Shown here one piece after another: positions 22,605-34,559 of a stretch of 64,000 bases of DNA. The translations under genes and the position numbers were made by a program. Positions within the stretch are counted from its first letter, which is position 1. Every line of letters begins with the position of its first letter. Below the pieces are notes generated by a model. It saw nothing but the letters and a program-made list of their open reading frames with translations, did not search any database and was not told where the DNA came from. Source of the DNA: Pontederia crassipes (Eukaryota > Streptophyta > Magnoliopsida > Commelinales > Pontederiaceae); NCBI GenBank assembly GCA_030549335.1, contig CM060190.1, positions 71,314,118-71,378,117 of the forward strand, given 5' to 3'.

Positions 22605-23392
22605 CACAATCAAATGAGTCAAAATGAAAAGGAATTCATTTTCCTTCTCAAAACTGTATAATGCCATAAAAATAAAATAGTTAATTTCCAACTTAAACTT
22701 AGGCTTTGTATAGTTAAAAAATATGTGAGAAAAAGTATTTAGTGAATAAAATATATTTTGGTAAAATAATATTATATTTGTTGTTTGATTGTCTAAGAAG
22801 ACAATAAGGTTAAAAATGAATTAATTTTGTTAAATAAAAAGCATGAGAAACAATGTAAGATTTTATGAAGTTGCATACAACCTTTTCATAAGAAAAAATA
22901 TATCATTTCCTATCTTTGATTATATTAGTCTCAAGGCATAATCAAATATGGAAAAATAAGGAGATAAACTGCAATTTGAAAGAAACAAATCCTAAATGAC
23001 ATATCAAATCATGAGATGGTAAATGACATATTGAAAGGCAGATTACTAGGACATATCAAATCATGAGATGGTAAATTATATTAGTCTCAAGTTACTCTTA
23101 TTTAAGAGAGGAGAATGCGATAAAAGAAACCAACCTGTAAAAATTCTTGGTTAGCAAAGGATAATCAAAGTATTAAACCCAAGGAGAAAAAAAAGGAAAT
23201 CGAGTATTTGTATAGTAATCAACCGATCTTTGATATACTGATACAACAATCAGATATCCAACGTAACAAGAGAGTAGGGCAAAACAGTGTCTTTCATAAA
23301 AAGAAAGACTGGTATTATCTGACATAAGAAAACAATGTGGTTTATTATGATGTTACCAAGACGAAGCCATAATCCAATATCGAGATAATAGT
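22605..23392. other. Intergenic DNA downstream of the VAR3-like gene
   Basis: Contains a direct repeat of about 25 bp (ACATATCAAATCATGAGATG, near 22999 and 23051) and a repeated TATATTAGTCTCAAG nearby. The last few hundred bases probably include the 3' untranslated region of the VAR3-like gene. Confidence 0.45.
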
Positions 23393-26300
23393 TCACCCAC
23401 TATTTTGCTGATTATCTTTTTCTGGTTCAGAGTTAATGATAGGTAGATTTCGCCTGTATTGCGCAGATGTCAATCTCCTCTCAAGAGGCGTCTTCCTTTT
23501 GCTTACAACAAATCTATTTACTCCCTTTCTCATAGGCATAATTTCTGGAAAATCCTCATCAGGAATGTTGCTAAGTTCAGAGATGTCTTTAATCTGAGCA
23601 ACCCTACGGAACCATCGTGCTGCCTTTGCCTCCTCCGACATATCAAGAGGATCCGGTTCCTTGCTGACAGCAGATCCTTCCAAGCTCTTTCCGCTAAAAC
23701 TTGGTTTCCAACTTTCTTCAGAACTTTGGGAGCCCGCTTGCTGCCTAGAACTTGCAGTATCGCGTGCATCAGAGTAGTCGCCCTTCTGAACATAATTGTT
23801 CTTATTAGTCCCACTTTCTGAATCAGATCTGTTGCTTGGCAATCTAGCTGATTTTGCAGATGCTGACGCATTAGTAACTTCCATCTTCTCATTGAAACCT
23901 TTCCTGGCTAAGTTTGCATTGTCAGACTGATTGGTACGTTGGATCTCAGTTCGCCATGTGGCGGTGTTGCCAATATTTGAGTTAGACACTCCACCCGTGG
24001 ACTCTTTCTGAGACTCTTCTGGTGATGATGAACCTACGGATGCAGATTCCACAGAGGAAGAAGCTTCAGACTGGCTATTTTTCTTGGCAAAGTAATCTGG
24101 AGGGAAAGGGACAAAAGGCACAAAATTGGAAGTATTTGCTTGCTCCATTGCCATGCGTTTCTTGTATTGCGGTGATGTGAGAGACCGATCCTTCTTTTTG
24201 CTTATAACAAATCGATTCTCACCTTTTCGCATGGGCATGATCTCTGGAAAATCCTCATCAGATATAGCTCTTTGCATATCAAGCTCTGCACTTTTCTTCG
24301 GCCATCTCTCAACAGGATCAGAGGAAACCCCGCCTTTATTCTTTTCAGATGCACCTTCGGGATAATTAAGTGCGGATCCTTCCTTTGTTATAGATTGTTC
24401 ATTATTTTCAGTCTGTGATTTACTAAACATATCAGCAGGTAATGGCACAAAAGGGACATAATCAGGATCTCTCTGGTTTGATATTCTTTGTTTCTCCGGA
24501 GTAAATTTGGCCCCAACATTTATCTCACTGGAAGTTGCTTGGTTATTGGGTCCTGATGCAGCAGGTGACCGACCAAGTATTCTATCTAAACTCTGGCTGA
24601 TTGAAGATTGGGTACTTTTGCCAGATTCCATTCCATTCAAACCAGAATTGCCTGGATTAGTGTTGATCTGAGCATTGGCCAACCGTCGTTCCAAGGGTGT
24701 CTTACGTGTGCTAACAACAAATCTGTTCACCCCTTTCCTCATAGGCATGATCTCCGGGAAATCTTCATCAGTTATCGCACTGCTAAGATCATCGCCATCA
24801 CCTAACTGGGACATTTTACTGAACCATCTTTCTGCCTTCTCATCATTGGCAGCCAGTTTACTATCAATTTCGGATCTACTGATGCTGCTTCCTTTAAGGA
24901 TCTGATCAACGGTTGTGGCATCTGTAGGACGTCGGCAATCACACCTCAAGCAAGACATGTTCCTTCCATAATTAAAGAAATCACACCTGGAACAAGGCAA
25001 AATTTGAAATGATCAGAAATATATAGACTATCATTTCAGATGGTTTAGAATAAGTAGGCAAAAGAAGGTTTACTGTGGACACTCCCATTCTCCACCAGTC
25101 AAGACCCTTTTTGGCCTAGCCTCATTGCATTCAAGGCATCTCATATTCCTCGCAAAGTTCATGAAAGCACATCTGCATTGCAAGAACAGAAAATCAGAAA
25201 GATAAAAAATACAATTAAACATGATAATTAACAGCAATAAGAACGAGTCGTAAAATGACATACAATGCAACTAATAATTATTTTTAGAGGTCGAGGAGAC
25301 ATAACACATGCCACTAAATAGAAGATTAAACCACTAACAATGTAAGGGAGACCATGAAACATTAAATTACGCTGCAATGTCATTTCTCCTAAATGAAAGG
25401 AATGTGATAAAGATTGAATATCTGAAAATAACTTACTTCGGACAAATCCAGTCACCTCGTTTCATTTCAATATTTTGACTTTGGGGCTTCAATGATGGAT
25501 CAGGTTTTAAAGAAGTTTGCCTAGTATCAGGATTAACTGGCCCTGATTTCTGAGTAACCATACTCATTTTAACTAGGTTGGAAAACAAGTTGCGAGTTGA
25601 TCTTTCAACAAGTTCTCCTGCTCCAATATAATCATCACGAGTAACACCATATTTGCAGACATTGCTCAACAAATATCGCATGATATCAAGAGTTCCTGCT
25701 CTCTCAGACTCCCTCACCTGTTGATGTCCAAAAGTACAGCATGTCTTTAGTAGATTTCTACAGCATGCAGAATTATCTTCATCTATGCATAAGCAATGAA
25801 ATAGCATGAAATCATGATAATAACAATATAAATTCAAAAAAAATAACAATATAAATTCAGCCCAGGCACTTTATATTAACTTCCTGAGTGACTCTTTGGG
25901 CCTGTTTGGATGCACATTAATTGTTCAAGAATTTGCTGGTGGAAATTTCGGCTTCGAAAAATTGAATAAATTTTTCCTCCTCAATCCAAAGAAGTCTGCA
26001 TCAAAAAGTGTATAGAATTTCATACCCATAGCACTATCTAACGCGATCTATCTTCTTGTAGCGAATAGGTTGCGTACAGTGCTAGGCTCTCTCGTGCATC
26101 CTGTTCAATACTTCAATCTGCATTCATTTCTGGCAGATCCATCGTGCAGAGTTTCTCTATGGCCTCAGAAATTATATCTTTTTGGAGACGCACAAGGAAA
26201 TGTGGCTTTTTATGGAAGATTGACTTCTCGAAGACGTATGACACTCTAGATTGATCTTTCTTGTGGAGTTCCCTTCAACGTTGTGGCTTTTCGACGACTT

Positions 26301-29300
26301 GGATTTCTTGGATGAAAAGGTGTGTTTGCACAGTTTCCTTCTCAACTCTCATCAATGGCTCAACATGGAGTCAGGTAAGGATGCCACTTGGCCCCAATGC
26401 TTTTTACGTTGGCAGATGCATTGGCTAGATGTGCTATTTCAGCATGCGAGGCTGGCATCATTTCTGATTTTTCCCCAGATCCAAATCAAGGCACTATGAT
26501 TCCTCTGCTACAATATGTGGATGACACTATCTTTCTCACAAAAGGATGTGAGTTGGCAGCGAGAACAGTCCGTATGCTCATTGATATTTTTGGAGATTTC
26601 TCGGGATTATGCATCAACCATTCAAAGTCATCTTTTGTTCCATTCAGCATGATTAATAGCATGGCAGATAGGTGCTCTATGGCATTAAAAACAGCACATG
26701 TGATCTACCTCTTCCTTACCTTTGCTATCCATTGTCAAATAAACCATTACTATCAAGAAATTGGATCCCTATGATTGAACAGGTAGAGAAAAGACTACAA
26801 GGATGGTCAGCACGACTTCTTTCAAGAGGTGGAAGGCTGGTCCTCGTCAAAGCAGTGCTATCAACAATTCCCGTTTACTATATGTTTGTTTTTAGAATGC
26901 CAAATGGGGTTTGAAACCGAATTGATGCTCTCCGTCGAAGATTCCTATGGAAACACACTGGCAGCAATGGAAAAGGGGTTTGTCTGGTGGCTTGGTCAGC
27001 AATATATCGACCAACACTGGAGGGTGGCCTTGGTATTCGTGACCTTCAAAAAATGAATAAGGCACTCTTGGCAAAATGGTTATACAAGCTAACGGTATAA
27101 ACTGAGAATCTCTGGTCATCTTTAATGCTCGCATGTCATGGACATGTGGATTTATGGACAAGTTGATACACCTCATGGTTCATTGGCTTTTTGGAGGGCG
27201 GTACTATATGTTAGTCCAGTGATTCGAAGGTTTTTTACATCATCTTTAGGCTTGGGAACTAAATTTCTCTTCTGGGAGGATGCGGATGCTTGGCCTCAGA
27301 AGAGCCTCTCAAGGTGAAGTTTCCAATACTGTATGCATTAGTTGAAAATTGCCAAGCAACAGTGGCTGATTGCTGGTCGGGATCTATGCTATCCAATGGG
27401 GACACCTAATTTTACAGGATCTCTCTCAGATCAGCGCATTGAGGATCTCCTGCGCCCCTTTGAAAGCCTTGAGGACTTTGTGCCGGATGAGTCCCAGCTG
27501 GACATGGAATGTTGGTTACTTCTCGGTCAAGACAGTGTACCAGTTACTCGATAGAGAGAATCGGTTGGAAGGTAGAAATATGCAAGTTGATTGTGGCAAC
27601 TAAAGGTTCCTCTCCGTATTAAATTTTTTGCATGGCTTTGTAGACGACAATGGCTTCCGACCAAGACATATATAGGACGATGGGCTCGAGAAATGGACGT
27701 TACATGCGTATTATGTGAGGCTGCGGTTGAAGACTTTGATAATTTGTTTTCCGCATGCTTGATGGCGAAATCAGTGTGGATTAAGGCTGGTTGTCAATGG
27801 GTTGATACATCTTCGAGTGCAGAATTTTGGAAGATGTTTAGGAGTGGAGGACGTCAACAACAAAACATCACATATGTATCTAAACAGCAACGTGCAACAC
27901 CTTTAGCATATCTATGGTCAATCTGGTCACATAGAAATGGAGCTATATTCAGAGGGGAACAATGCTATGTGGAGAACGTGATGTTAATGGCACACCACAT
28001 GATGCAACACTGGCGAACAAGCAATGAATGAATTTTATTCAACTTGTGTAACAAACCAATAAACTTGTACATATTAGCCCACAGCAATAAAGTTGGATGA
28101 TTGCAAACATGGCAATCATCCTTTCCACTTTCAAAAAAAATTAATTGTTCAAGAACATTTTTTTTTAATCTCACTCTGACCCCATTTTCTGTCCTCACCG
28201 AGAACAATTTGTTCTGAGCCCCCAGAGAACTTATAAACCTTAGTTTTTATCATCATTACAGGTGGGACCCATAAAGTGAAAAAAATTGAGTTTGGATGAA
28301 ACTAGGAGAACAAGGCCTTTGTTCCCACCTTATCCTCCTACCAAAAGAGAAATTTACTTTATTGTTTTAAGCCCGGATAAAGGAGGAGGGTTGTGTTAGG
28401 CCCCGACAGCCAACGTAAAACCCTGTCGAATCTCATGAATATGGATCAACAAATGGCGTCGTATGATCCATGTAGCCGACCCCACCTAGTGGGATAAGGC
28501 TTTGTTGTTGTTGTTGTTGTTGTTTATATATATATATATGTAGAAGATAGCCAAAAGATGTGGGGAGAGCAATGGCTAGAAGCCTAAATTGCAATGAAGC
28601 TTCGTAGCATGCACATTCAAAATCAACAAGCAGGTAAATGGCAAGGTCAGCAATAATATAGTAGTGAGAAATGTTAAAATATCAGCAAGAATGAATGCTG
28701 AGGAGTGACAAGGCAGCATCTGGGAGGAATCATGACCACCAGATCGTACTTATATATGCATAAGCATATATCAAATATGTAATGTCGTAGAAGTGAGGTA
28801 CTTCAATAACAAAACATCCTCTCTGCAATAAATTATGTTTTTTTTTTCTTTTCATAGCTCTAACAAAATTGTCAACATGTAAGACAAAGTAGTGATGCTA
28901 AGAGCGCTATTGGAATGAAAGCTTTTTCCTTACGGATTTCTAAGTAATGACACAGTGCTTCATCCTTCGGCAGTCTCTATTTTGCTTAGATGTCTAAGGG
29001 GCCGTTTGGTATGTGGTAATTCATTACCGATTCTTTTATTTAAAATTTTCAAGGTCCACCACATTATCTCATTCGACTGCGACTGCTTATTGCTCTAGTC
29101 TTGATTACCATCACACTGATAATGCAGATAGCAGGTAGGAAATGTGATTTTTACTTGGTTGGAATGCATTTTGACAAACATATCCATTCGATCAAATTTT
29201 TAATTTAAATATTTTATTAATAAATAAATATCATTCAACTTCATCTTCTTTATTATTTGGAATCTTTTACAAATAACTCTTAATTGCACCTCATCTTCTT

Positions 29301-30445
29301 TTATCTATATTCGCCTTTCTATTGTTTGCCTTATTCATTTATAATAATACGTGATTAAAATCTGAAATAATTTTAGGGTATTTTGGTAATTTGCTCTCTC
29401 ACTGTTTTGACTATTATTTTTATTACCCTAAACTTTATAGTGATATTACCAGTAATTTAAGTAGTGATAATCTATTTAAGTGATGATCTAAATTATCAGG
29501 TAATTAATGCGCCACACGGCCCCTAAGATATCTGGTTCTTCTATTGTTTTAGTTCATTTCAAAGTGTTTCTAAACAAATGATTGTAATAGGGGATGTCAA
29601 AGACCCCAAAGAAGGAATAAACAAATCCATTACACGAACTTGCACTTTCAACAAGCAAATATAGCTCATGGCAAAGATCACTTTAATTCAATAAGTAATC
29701 TGTTGAACTTTGTACTCGAACATCATAAAATACTTACATTAGTTCCATCATCCCTCAAATATGACCTCAATCGCATCGTGGAATCTTCACCGTTCCTAAA
29801 CAGGAACGGTGATGCATTGTCCACAATTATTTCGATATCCTTCCTTGGCAGCAACCTAACAAGTTGAACCGGATAAAGAAAACTCAGCTGACCGCCCGAT
29901 CAATAAAACCTAATATTTACTATCAGTCTATCATTACTTCAAGTTCTCAAATGGAAAGGTTCCCTAACGATTCGTACGCATCACCTCAGTAAATCAGGTT
30001 GATCTCTTGCGAAGCGCAGGCAAGCTTCTGTCATCTCGATGAACTCATCCGTCAAATTGTGTCCCTCCACGAAGGAATCATCATTGGAATCCAAGGCATC
30101 GGATGGAAGTTCCCGCCGATTACTATAGTACCCTCCTGACACGACGTGCTCGACAAGCCTCGACCACTCCGGCCACAAGTGAGGCCCCGAGGTCACGGCG
30201 TCTCCATAGGCAGCCGCCGCCTGGGTGTGGATCTCTGCCGAAGGATTGAGGAAGAAATCTAGTCGGAAGCGAGGGCGGGATGGAAGGAGAAGTCGGCGGC
30301 GGCGGGAAAGGGAATGAGATGAGGTGTGGCTGGCGGAGGAGAGGGCAGCGACGGGGATAGCGGACCAACGAGCGAGGCGGAACACGGAGGAGGGTCCGGG
30401 AAAGGGGGTCGCAAGGAGCATAAGGATCCTGGAGGCGCCGCCCAT
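23393..30445 (-). CDS. VAR3: VAR3-like RanBP2-type zinc-finger protein, probably chloroplast-targeted (5 exons)
   Basis: Exons, transcription order: 29985-30445, 29738-29855, 25437-25717, 25074-25172, 23393-24986. They total 2553 nt, giving 850 aa with consistent phases. The N terminus is rich in Ser and Arg and lacks acids for about 60 residues, like a chloroplast transit peptide. A plant-specific region follows (WSRLVEHVVSGGYY, LLPRKDIEIIVDNASPFLF). Two RanBP2 zinc fingers have CX2CX10CX2C spacing: C285/288/299/302 in an MNFARN context, and C318/321/332/335. A long polar region carries three copies of a module built on DEDFPEIMPMRKG near residues 392, 562 and 795. VAR3 of Arabidopsis (758 aa) acts in chloroplast and palisade development, and its C terminus resembles these modules. 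Intron 2 is about 4 kb because of three transposon insertions. Membership of the family is firm; the precise orthologue is inferred. Confidence 0.9.
25932..28139 (+). mobile_element. 5'-truncated L1-type LINE in the VAR3-like intron
   Basis: Bounded by a 16-bp TSD, ATTAATTGTTCAAGAA (25916-25931 and 28140-28155), with a short A-tail at its 3' end. Broken frames show the reverse transcriptase palm motif, LQYVDDTIFL, at about 26505-26535. Further on are L1-like SRGGRLVLVKAVLSTIPVYY and a C-terminal zf-RVT domain with VPLRIKFFAWLCRRQWLPTK around 27600-27660. The endonuclease and the N-terminal half of the reverse transcriptase are missing, and several stops and frameshifts interrupt the rest. It is antisense to the host gene. 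Confidence 0.85.
28369..28523 (+). mobile_element. Short RTE-derived element: LINE 5' end joined to 3' end
   Basis: Bases 28369-28450 match the 5' end of the RTE LINE at 58611-61779, for example GTTAGGCCCCGACAGCCAAC against GTTAGGCCCCGACAGTCAAC there. Bases from about 28453 match its extreme 3' end: GTCGTATGATCCATGTAG, a GACCCCACCTA-type stretch, then GGGATAAGGC and TTG repeats. About 3 kb of LINE body is absent. The result is a 155-bp SINE-like derivative presumably moved by RTE enzymes. TSDs are obscured by low-complexity flanks. Confidence 0.75.
28998..29523. mobile_element. Tourist-like MITE in the VAR3-like intron
   Basis: TAA direct repeats (28995-28997 and 29524-29526) flank terminal inverted repeats GGGGCCGTTTGG and, reverse complemented, GGGGCCGTGTGG. 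The element is 526 bp, non-coding, and homologous to the copy at 14053-14543. End sequence and TWA target duplication fit PIF/Harbinger-derived MITEs. Confidence 0.82.
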
Positions 30446-30812
30446 TACACCGGAACGCGGTGAGGAGGTTTCCGGCGAAGGTGGTGGCGGAAAAACCCTA
30501 GTGAGTGAGACGAAGCCTACGAATGCAAGCTAAACTTATCCCTCGAAATGAAATGTCTTACATATAACATCAGAGTTCCCTATAATATCTCATTTGCCAT
30601 TATGTTTGACAAAGTTTCAGCTTATATTTTTTTCAAGGTTTTAATGGGCGGGATGGACGCCCCTCCAGAGACGCGCGAGATCAACGTTTGGATGTGGGTG
30701 TGACGGTACAGACATAACGACACGGTTTGCTAATAGATTTTGCACTAGATTCAATACCTCTCAAGTTTTTCGTGGTTGCCCACCCTCTCGTCGTCGGCCC
30801 TATCATTGTCGA

Positions 30813-32980
30813 TGTAACATCTGCGAATTTTAAAGAAGGAAAGATATTAAAAAAATTGAATTCAATGATAATTAATGAAGAAAATCAAATCAAAATAAAA
30901 TAAAAAGAAAAAAAGAAACGACCGACAAGGGAATTCCGTTCAGAATCGGCCGTAAAGGGGCACGAGGAAACCCTCGCGCCCCCTTGGAACTCTTGCCGGT
31001 CGCCGCTTTGCTCCATCTACGTCTTCTCATTCGACGAACGACGCACGCACGAAGCGCGGAACGGGGCACGACGATCGGCAAACCGACGATCCTCTGACGC
31101 GTGGCCACTCCTCCTTGATGCGCACGTGAAGGTCATGCGCACCTCCTCATAGGCCAGGAATGACCGGTGATCGCAGAAACGATATAAGAACTCGCCGGCG
31201 AACTTCAACGACCGAACCCGAAGGTACCTTAGATTCCAAATTCTCTAGACGAAGAAATATCGATCTTTTGATACGTAAAAAGAATCCATTATGATCCTGA
31301 GAGTCGTACTTTCATTTTTCGTATTTTGATCGTCGAGTTTTGATGGCCGAAAATGAAGAAGATGATCGTGAAACGAATCGGTCGATCGATCCGACGTGCA
31401 TCTCGCACTGCCATGTTGCACCTTACAGTCGGTCGACCGATCCATCCGAATGGTCGACCGATCCGACGTGCGCACCACGCCGTTGCCTCTTATGAATGGT
31501 CGATCGATCTTTCAGAGCGGTCGACTGATTCAGAGGACGTATGAATTCTGTCACAATCGGTCGATCGGTCTCATAAGCACCGGTCCGATAGAATCTCCAA
31601 CAAGGAAGATGGTCGTCCGGTCCAAGAGGATCGGTTGACCGGTCTCATATAACGATCGATCGGTCCAGACTCCAGAGAACGGTCGACCGGTCCAAGTCAG
31701 CCGGTTCAGGTCGATCGGATCAAGAGGAACGGTCAACCGGTCTAGAGAACGGTCGACCAGTCCAGTCAGTCTAGCCAGTTTAGACCGTTCGACTCATTCA
31801 AACCAACCGGTTCGAGCTGACCGGTTCAATTAACTCAAACCAATAGCTAAATCTTGAACCCTAACAGGAGACTCAAACCAGTTATCCTTAACTGGTCGAG
31901 TCATATTGTAAAGACATTAATGTCCATTTGGGTTATGTTTTATAGACTCCATTAAAGATAAGCAAAGATAAGTAAAGCAAAAATGAAACTACGAGATTGC
32001 TATGTACCGCCCCAATGTACAGAACAAATATCATAGTATGACATAGAGAGGGAACCTACTGATCTTCGATAACCACTGTTCCTGAGTTACAGGTTCTCTC
32101 CCACTTGTATCTCGAAGAAAGGTGATGCATCATCACACTCCTTCTCCCAAAGAATATAATTTCATAGTACCGAGCCAGAGGGAGAGATAGCTAACTGAGG
32201 AGACAGTGAACCTACAAGTTCTTAAATGACCACTGTTCCTAGAGTGCAGACCCTCTTCCACCTGCATTTCGAAATGAGTGATGTATTGTCACACCTCATC
32301 CCCAATATGGGCACACTAGCTTTACAAATTTAGAGATGTACCTCTGACATTCCAATTTAATAAAGTCGAACTCGCATAGGATAACTAACTCTAAGGATAT
32401 CATAGTAATGTAAAAGGCGTAATGCAACTCACAGTAAAGCATGGTATAACAAAGTACAGAACATAGTATAGTAAAGCATGGAATATAGCATGACAAAGTT
32501 AACGTATGGATTAGTAAAGTTCAAGGTAAAGTATAGCAAAAATAAGGTGTCATCGTGGTAAAGAACAAAGTACAGGTACTGATACGATTGAAGCATGACA
32601 TATTGTTTATTGTAATCAAAGTATAGAAAACCAAGGCATATTATTGTTCATTGCTGATTTATTTATTATACGACTATTATTGATTATTATTTCATCGTCT
32701 ATGCTTCTATTGTACTGGGCATTTTTGTTCATGAGTATTCGATTCCCCTGCATTGAGATTTTACAAGTGAGAACTCAACTTGATGAGGCGTTAGAGGACA
32801 CAGAGCTTGGAGAACGTTGCACATTACTAACTTACATTATCAAGTAATCTCAATTTCTTTTAGTCTATTAATCGTCCTTGTTTCGAAAGATATTATGTTA
32901 TTCCGCTTGTCGAACTTCTTCCCACATGTTGAACTTGTTGAAGATTGTGATATTTTCTTGCTTTACTATAGACTGCATTA
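30813..32980 (+). repeat. 5' LTR of the gypsy element, lacking its 3' end
   Basis: Homologous to 37922-40163 from TGTAACATCTGCG to GACTGCATTA, where similarity ends abruptly. The terminal part present in the other LTR (40164-40368) is absent here and replaced by unrelated sequence with a zinc-knuckle ORF. Confidence 0.85.
31370..31860. repeat. Array of short palindromes in the 5' LTR
   Basis: More than a dozen variants of a 10-bp palindrome of type GGTCGACCGG or GGTCGATCGG occur every 20-45 bp. The same kind of array lies in the 3' LTR at about 38505-39020. Variants often differ by C-to-T or G-to-A changes. Confidence 0.85.
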
Positions 32981-33246
32981 AGATTGTGACACCAGAAGAG
33001 CAAGAGCACTATGATCAAGAGAGCGTAAGAAGTAACAAACCATTAATATCCATCCCACTAATAGGAGTTCCCGAAGAAGAACGATGGCAAGAAAGGAAGA
33101 CACCTGAATTAGATTCTGGAGATGAAGCATGCAGTTCCATCAAACCCAATGTGCTATTGGAAGAAAGACCCACCTATTGTATGGAGTGCGGACAATTTGG
33201 GCATTACTTCTGGGACTGCCCGGATCCTGTGTCGTACGCCGATTGA
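32981..33246 (+). pseudogene. Zinc-knuckle ORF segment at the LTR/internal junction (possible captured gene fragment)
   Basis: An open frame runs from inside the LTR (ATG at 32878) to a TGA at 33246. Past the end of LTR homology it is acidic and polar, then has YCMECGQFGHYFWDCPDP, a CX2CX4HX4C zinc knuckle. This is distinct from the gag knuckle about 1.1 kb downstream. It could be a captured fragment of a host CCHC gene or an accessory ORF of the element. Function is unknown. Confidence 0.5.
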
Positions 33247-33419
33247 GGAAGTAGAGTCACGTAGTTGAATGTTTTATGAGTAATCTCTATGATGAACTTA
33301 ACTTAGTCATAGCGAATTTTTTGCCATAAGGCTGCAGGAATAATATCTGATTTTATTTCATGTTGATTTAGGAATACTATTCCTCACTACTTCTCATTTA
33401 TGCGTATGATTTTTCGTAA

Positions 33420-34556
33420 ATGCCTCCCCGTAGAAAACTACAAATCTCAGACGATGAGAATGACATTCATAACGATGAGGAGATCCATCACACTCCTCCA
33501 CTGGAACCGTCAGTGCAACCAGGGCGACAAGCTCCCCTCCCCTATACGATACAAGAATTTTGGAGGTCGAAATCTTCGACTTATAACGGGGAATGAGGTA
33601 TAGAAGTAGCCGAACAGTGGATAGAGACGATTGAAGATAAGTTCAACATTCTGGCCATCGCCAAAAATAAGAATGTGTTATTCGCTGCGGACATGCTCAA
33701 CAAGAACGCTAAGGAATGGTGGAAAGCAACGAAAGCAACCAGCTTCTCGGAAGTTAGGATTGTTGCTTGGGAGGACTTCCGTAAAGTATTTGAGAAACGC
33801 TTTTTCCCTACTTTTCAAAGAGATTTAAAGCAAAAAGAATTTCTGAACTTACAACAAGGGAACGGTGCCTCAATACATGACCAAGTTTGTTCTGTTGAAG
33901 AAATATTCAAAGTTAATTACGGATGAACTAGATACGGCCAAACGTTTTGTGGACGGACTGAATCCTACTACAAGGGCACAAACAAGACCTACAAATTGTA
34001 AAACTCTAGATGAGGCGGTTAGCCTAGCTACGATGACAGAGAGAGATCATCAAGACCTACAGAAAGACAAGAGGGGTCAACTGAATGTGGGGCAAAGTTC
34101 TCAGCATCAACAACAATTCCGCAGAAATGATCATCACCAACAATAACGGGACAACCGACCCCGCCCGTATCTAGTACCTCAACAATATAATCATCCTCAA
34201 CAACAACCATAACGCCCTCCGCAACAAGCACCACCACCACAACAGTAATAGAACCAGCGGCCCCCTCAACAGGCGTCAAGACGTCCAGCTCAGCAGCAGA
34301 GGCAACAACCTCCAAGAGCCCCTCAAGCACCACCCGCACTACGTGAGCGAATTTTATGCAATACATGTGACAGGACCCACACAATGAAATGTCGAATGAA
34401 GATTGTGGTATGTTTTCATTGTGGAGGAATAGGTCACATTGTAATAAACTGCTCACGACGTGGACAACAATTGGTGCAGGGGAGACTCTTCAACTTGGAA
34501 GAAGATGCCCTGCAGAATGACGATGAGGTCATTCGAGGTATGCTCTTCGTATCATA
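33420..34556 (+). pseudogene. Gypsy gag region, broken
   Basis: Starts with ATG at 33420, giving MPPRRKLQISDDENDIHNDE. A capsid-like stretch follows (NKNAKEWWKATKA, FEKRFFPTFQRDLKQKEFLN). A Gln-rich segment leads to a zinc knuckle, CFHCGGIGHIVINC, near 34415-34455. At least one stop (TGA near 33594) and frameshifts interrupt it. Gag packages element RNA in intact relatives; this copy cannot. Confidence 0.85.
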
Positions 34557-34559
34557 ACT

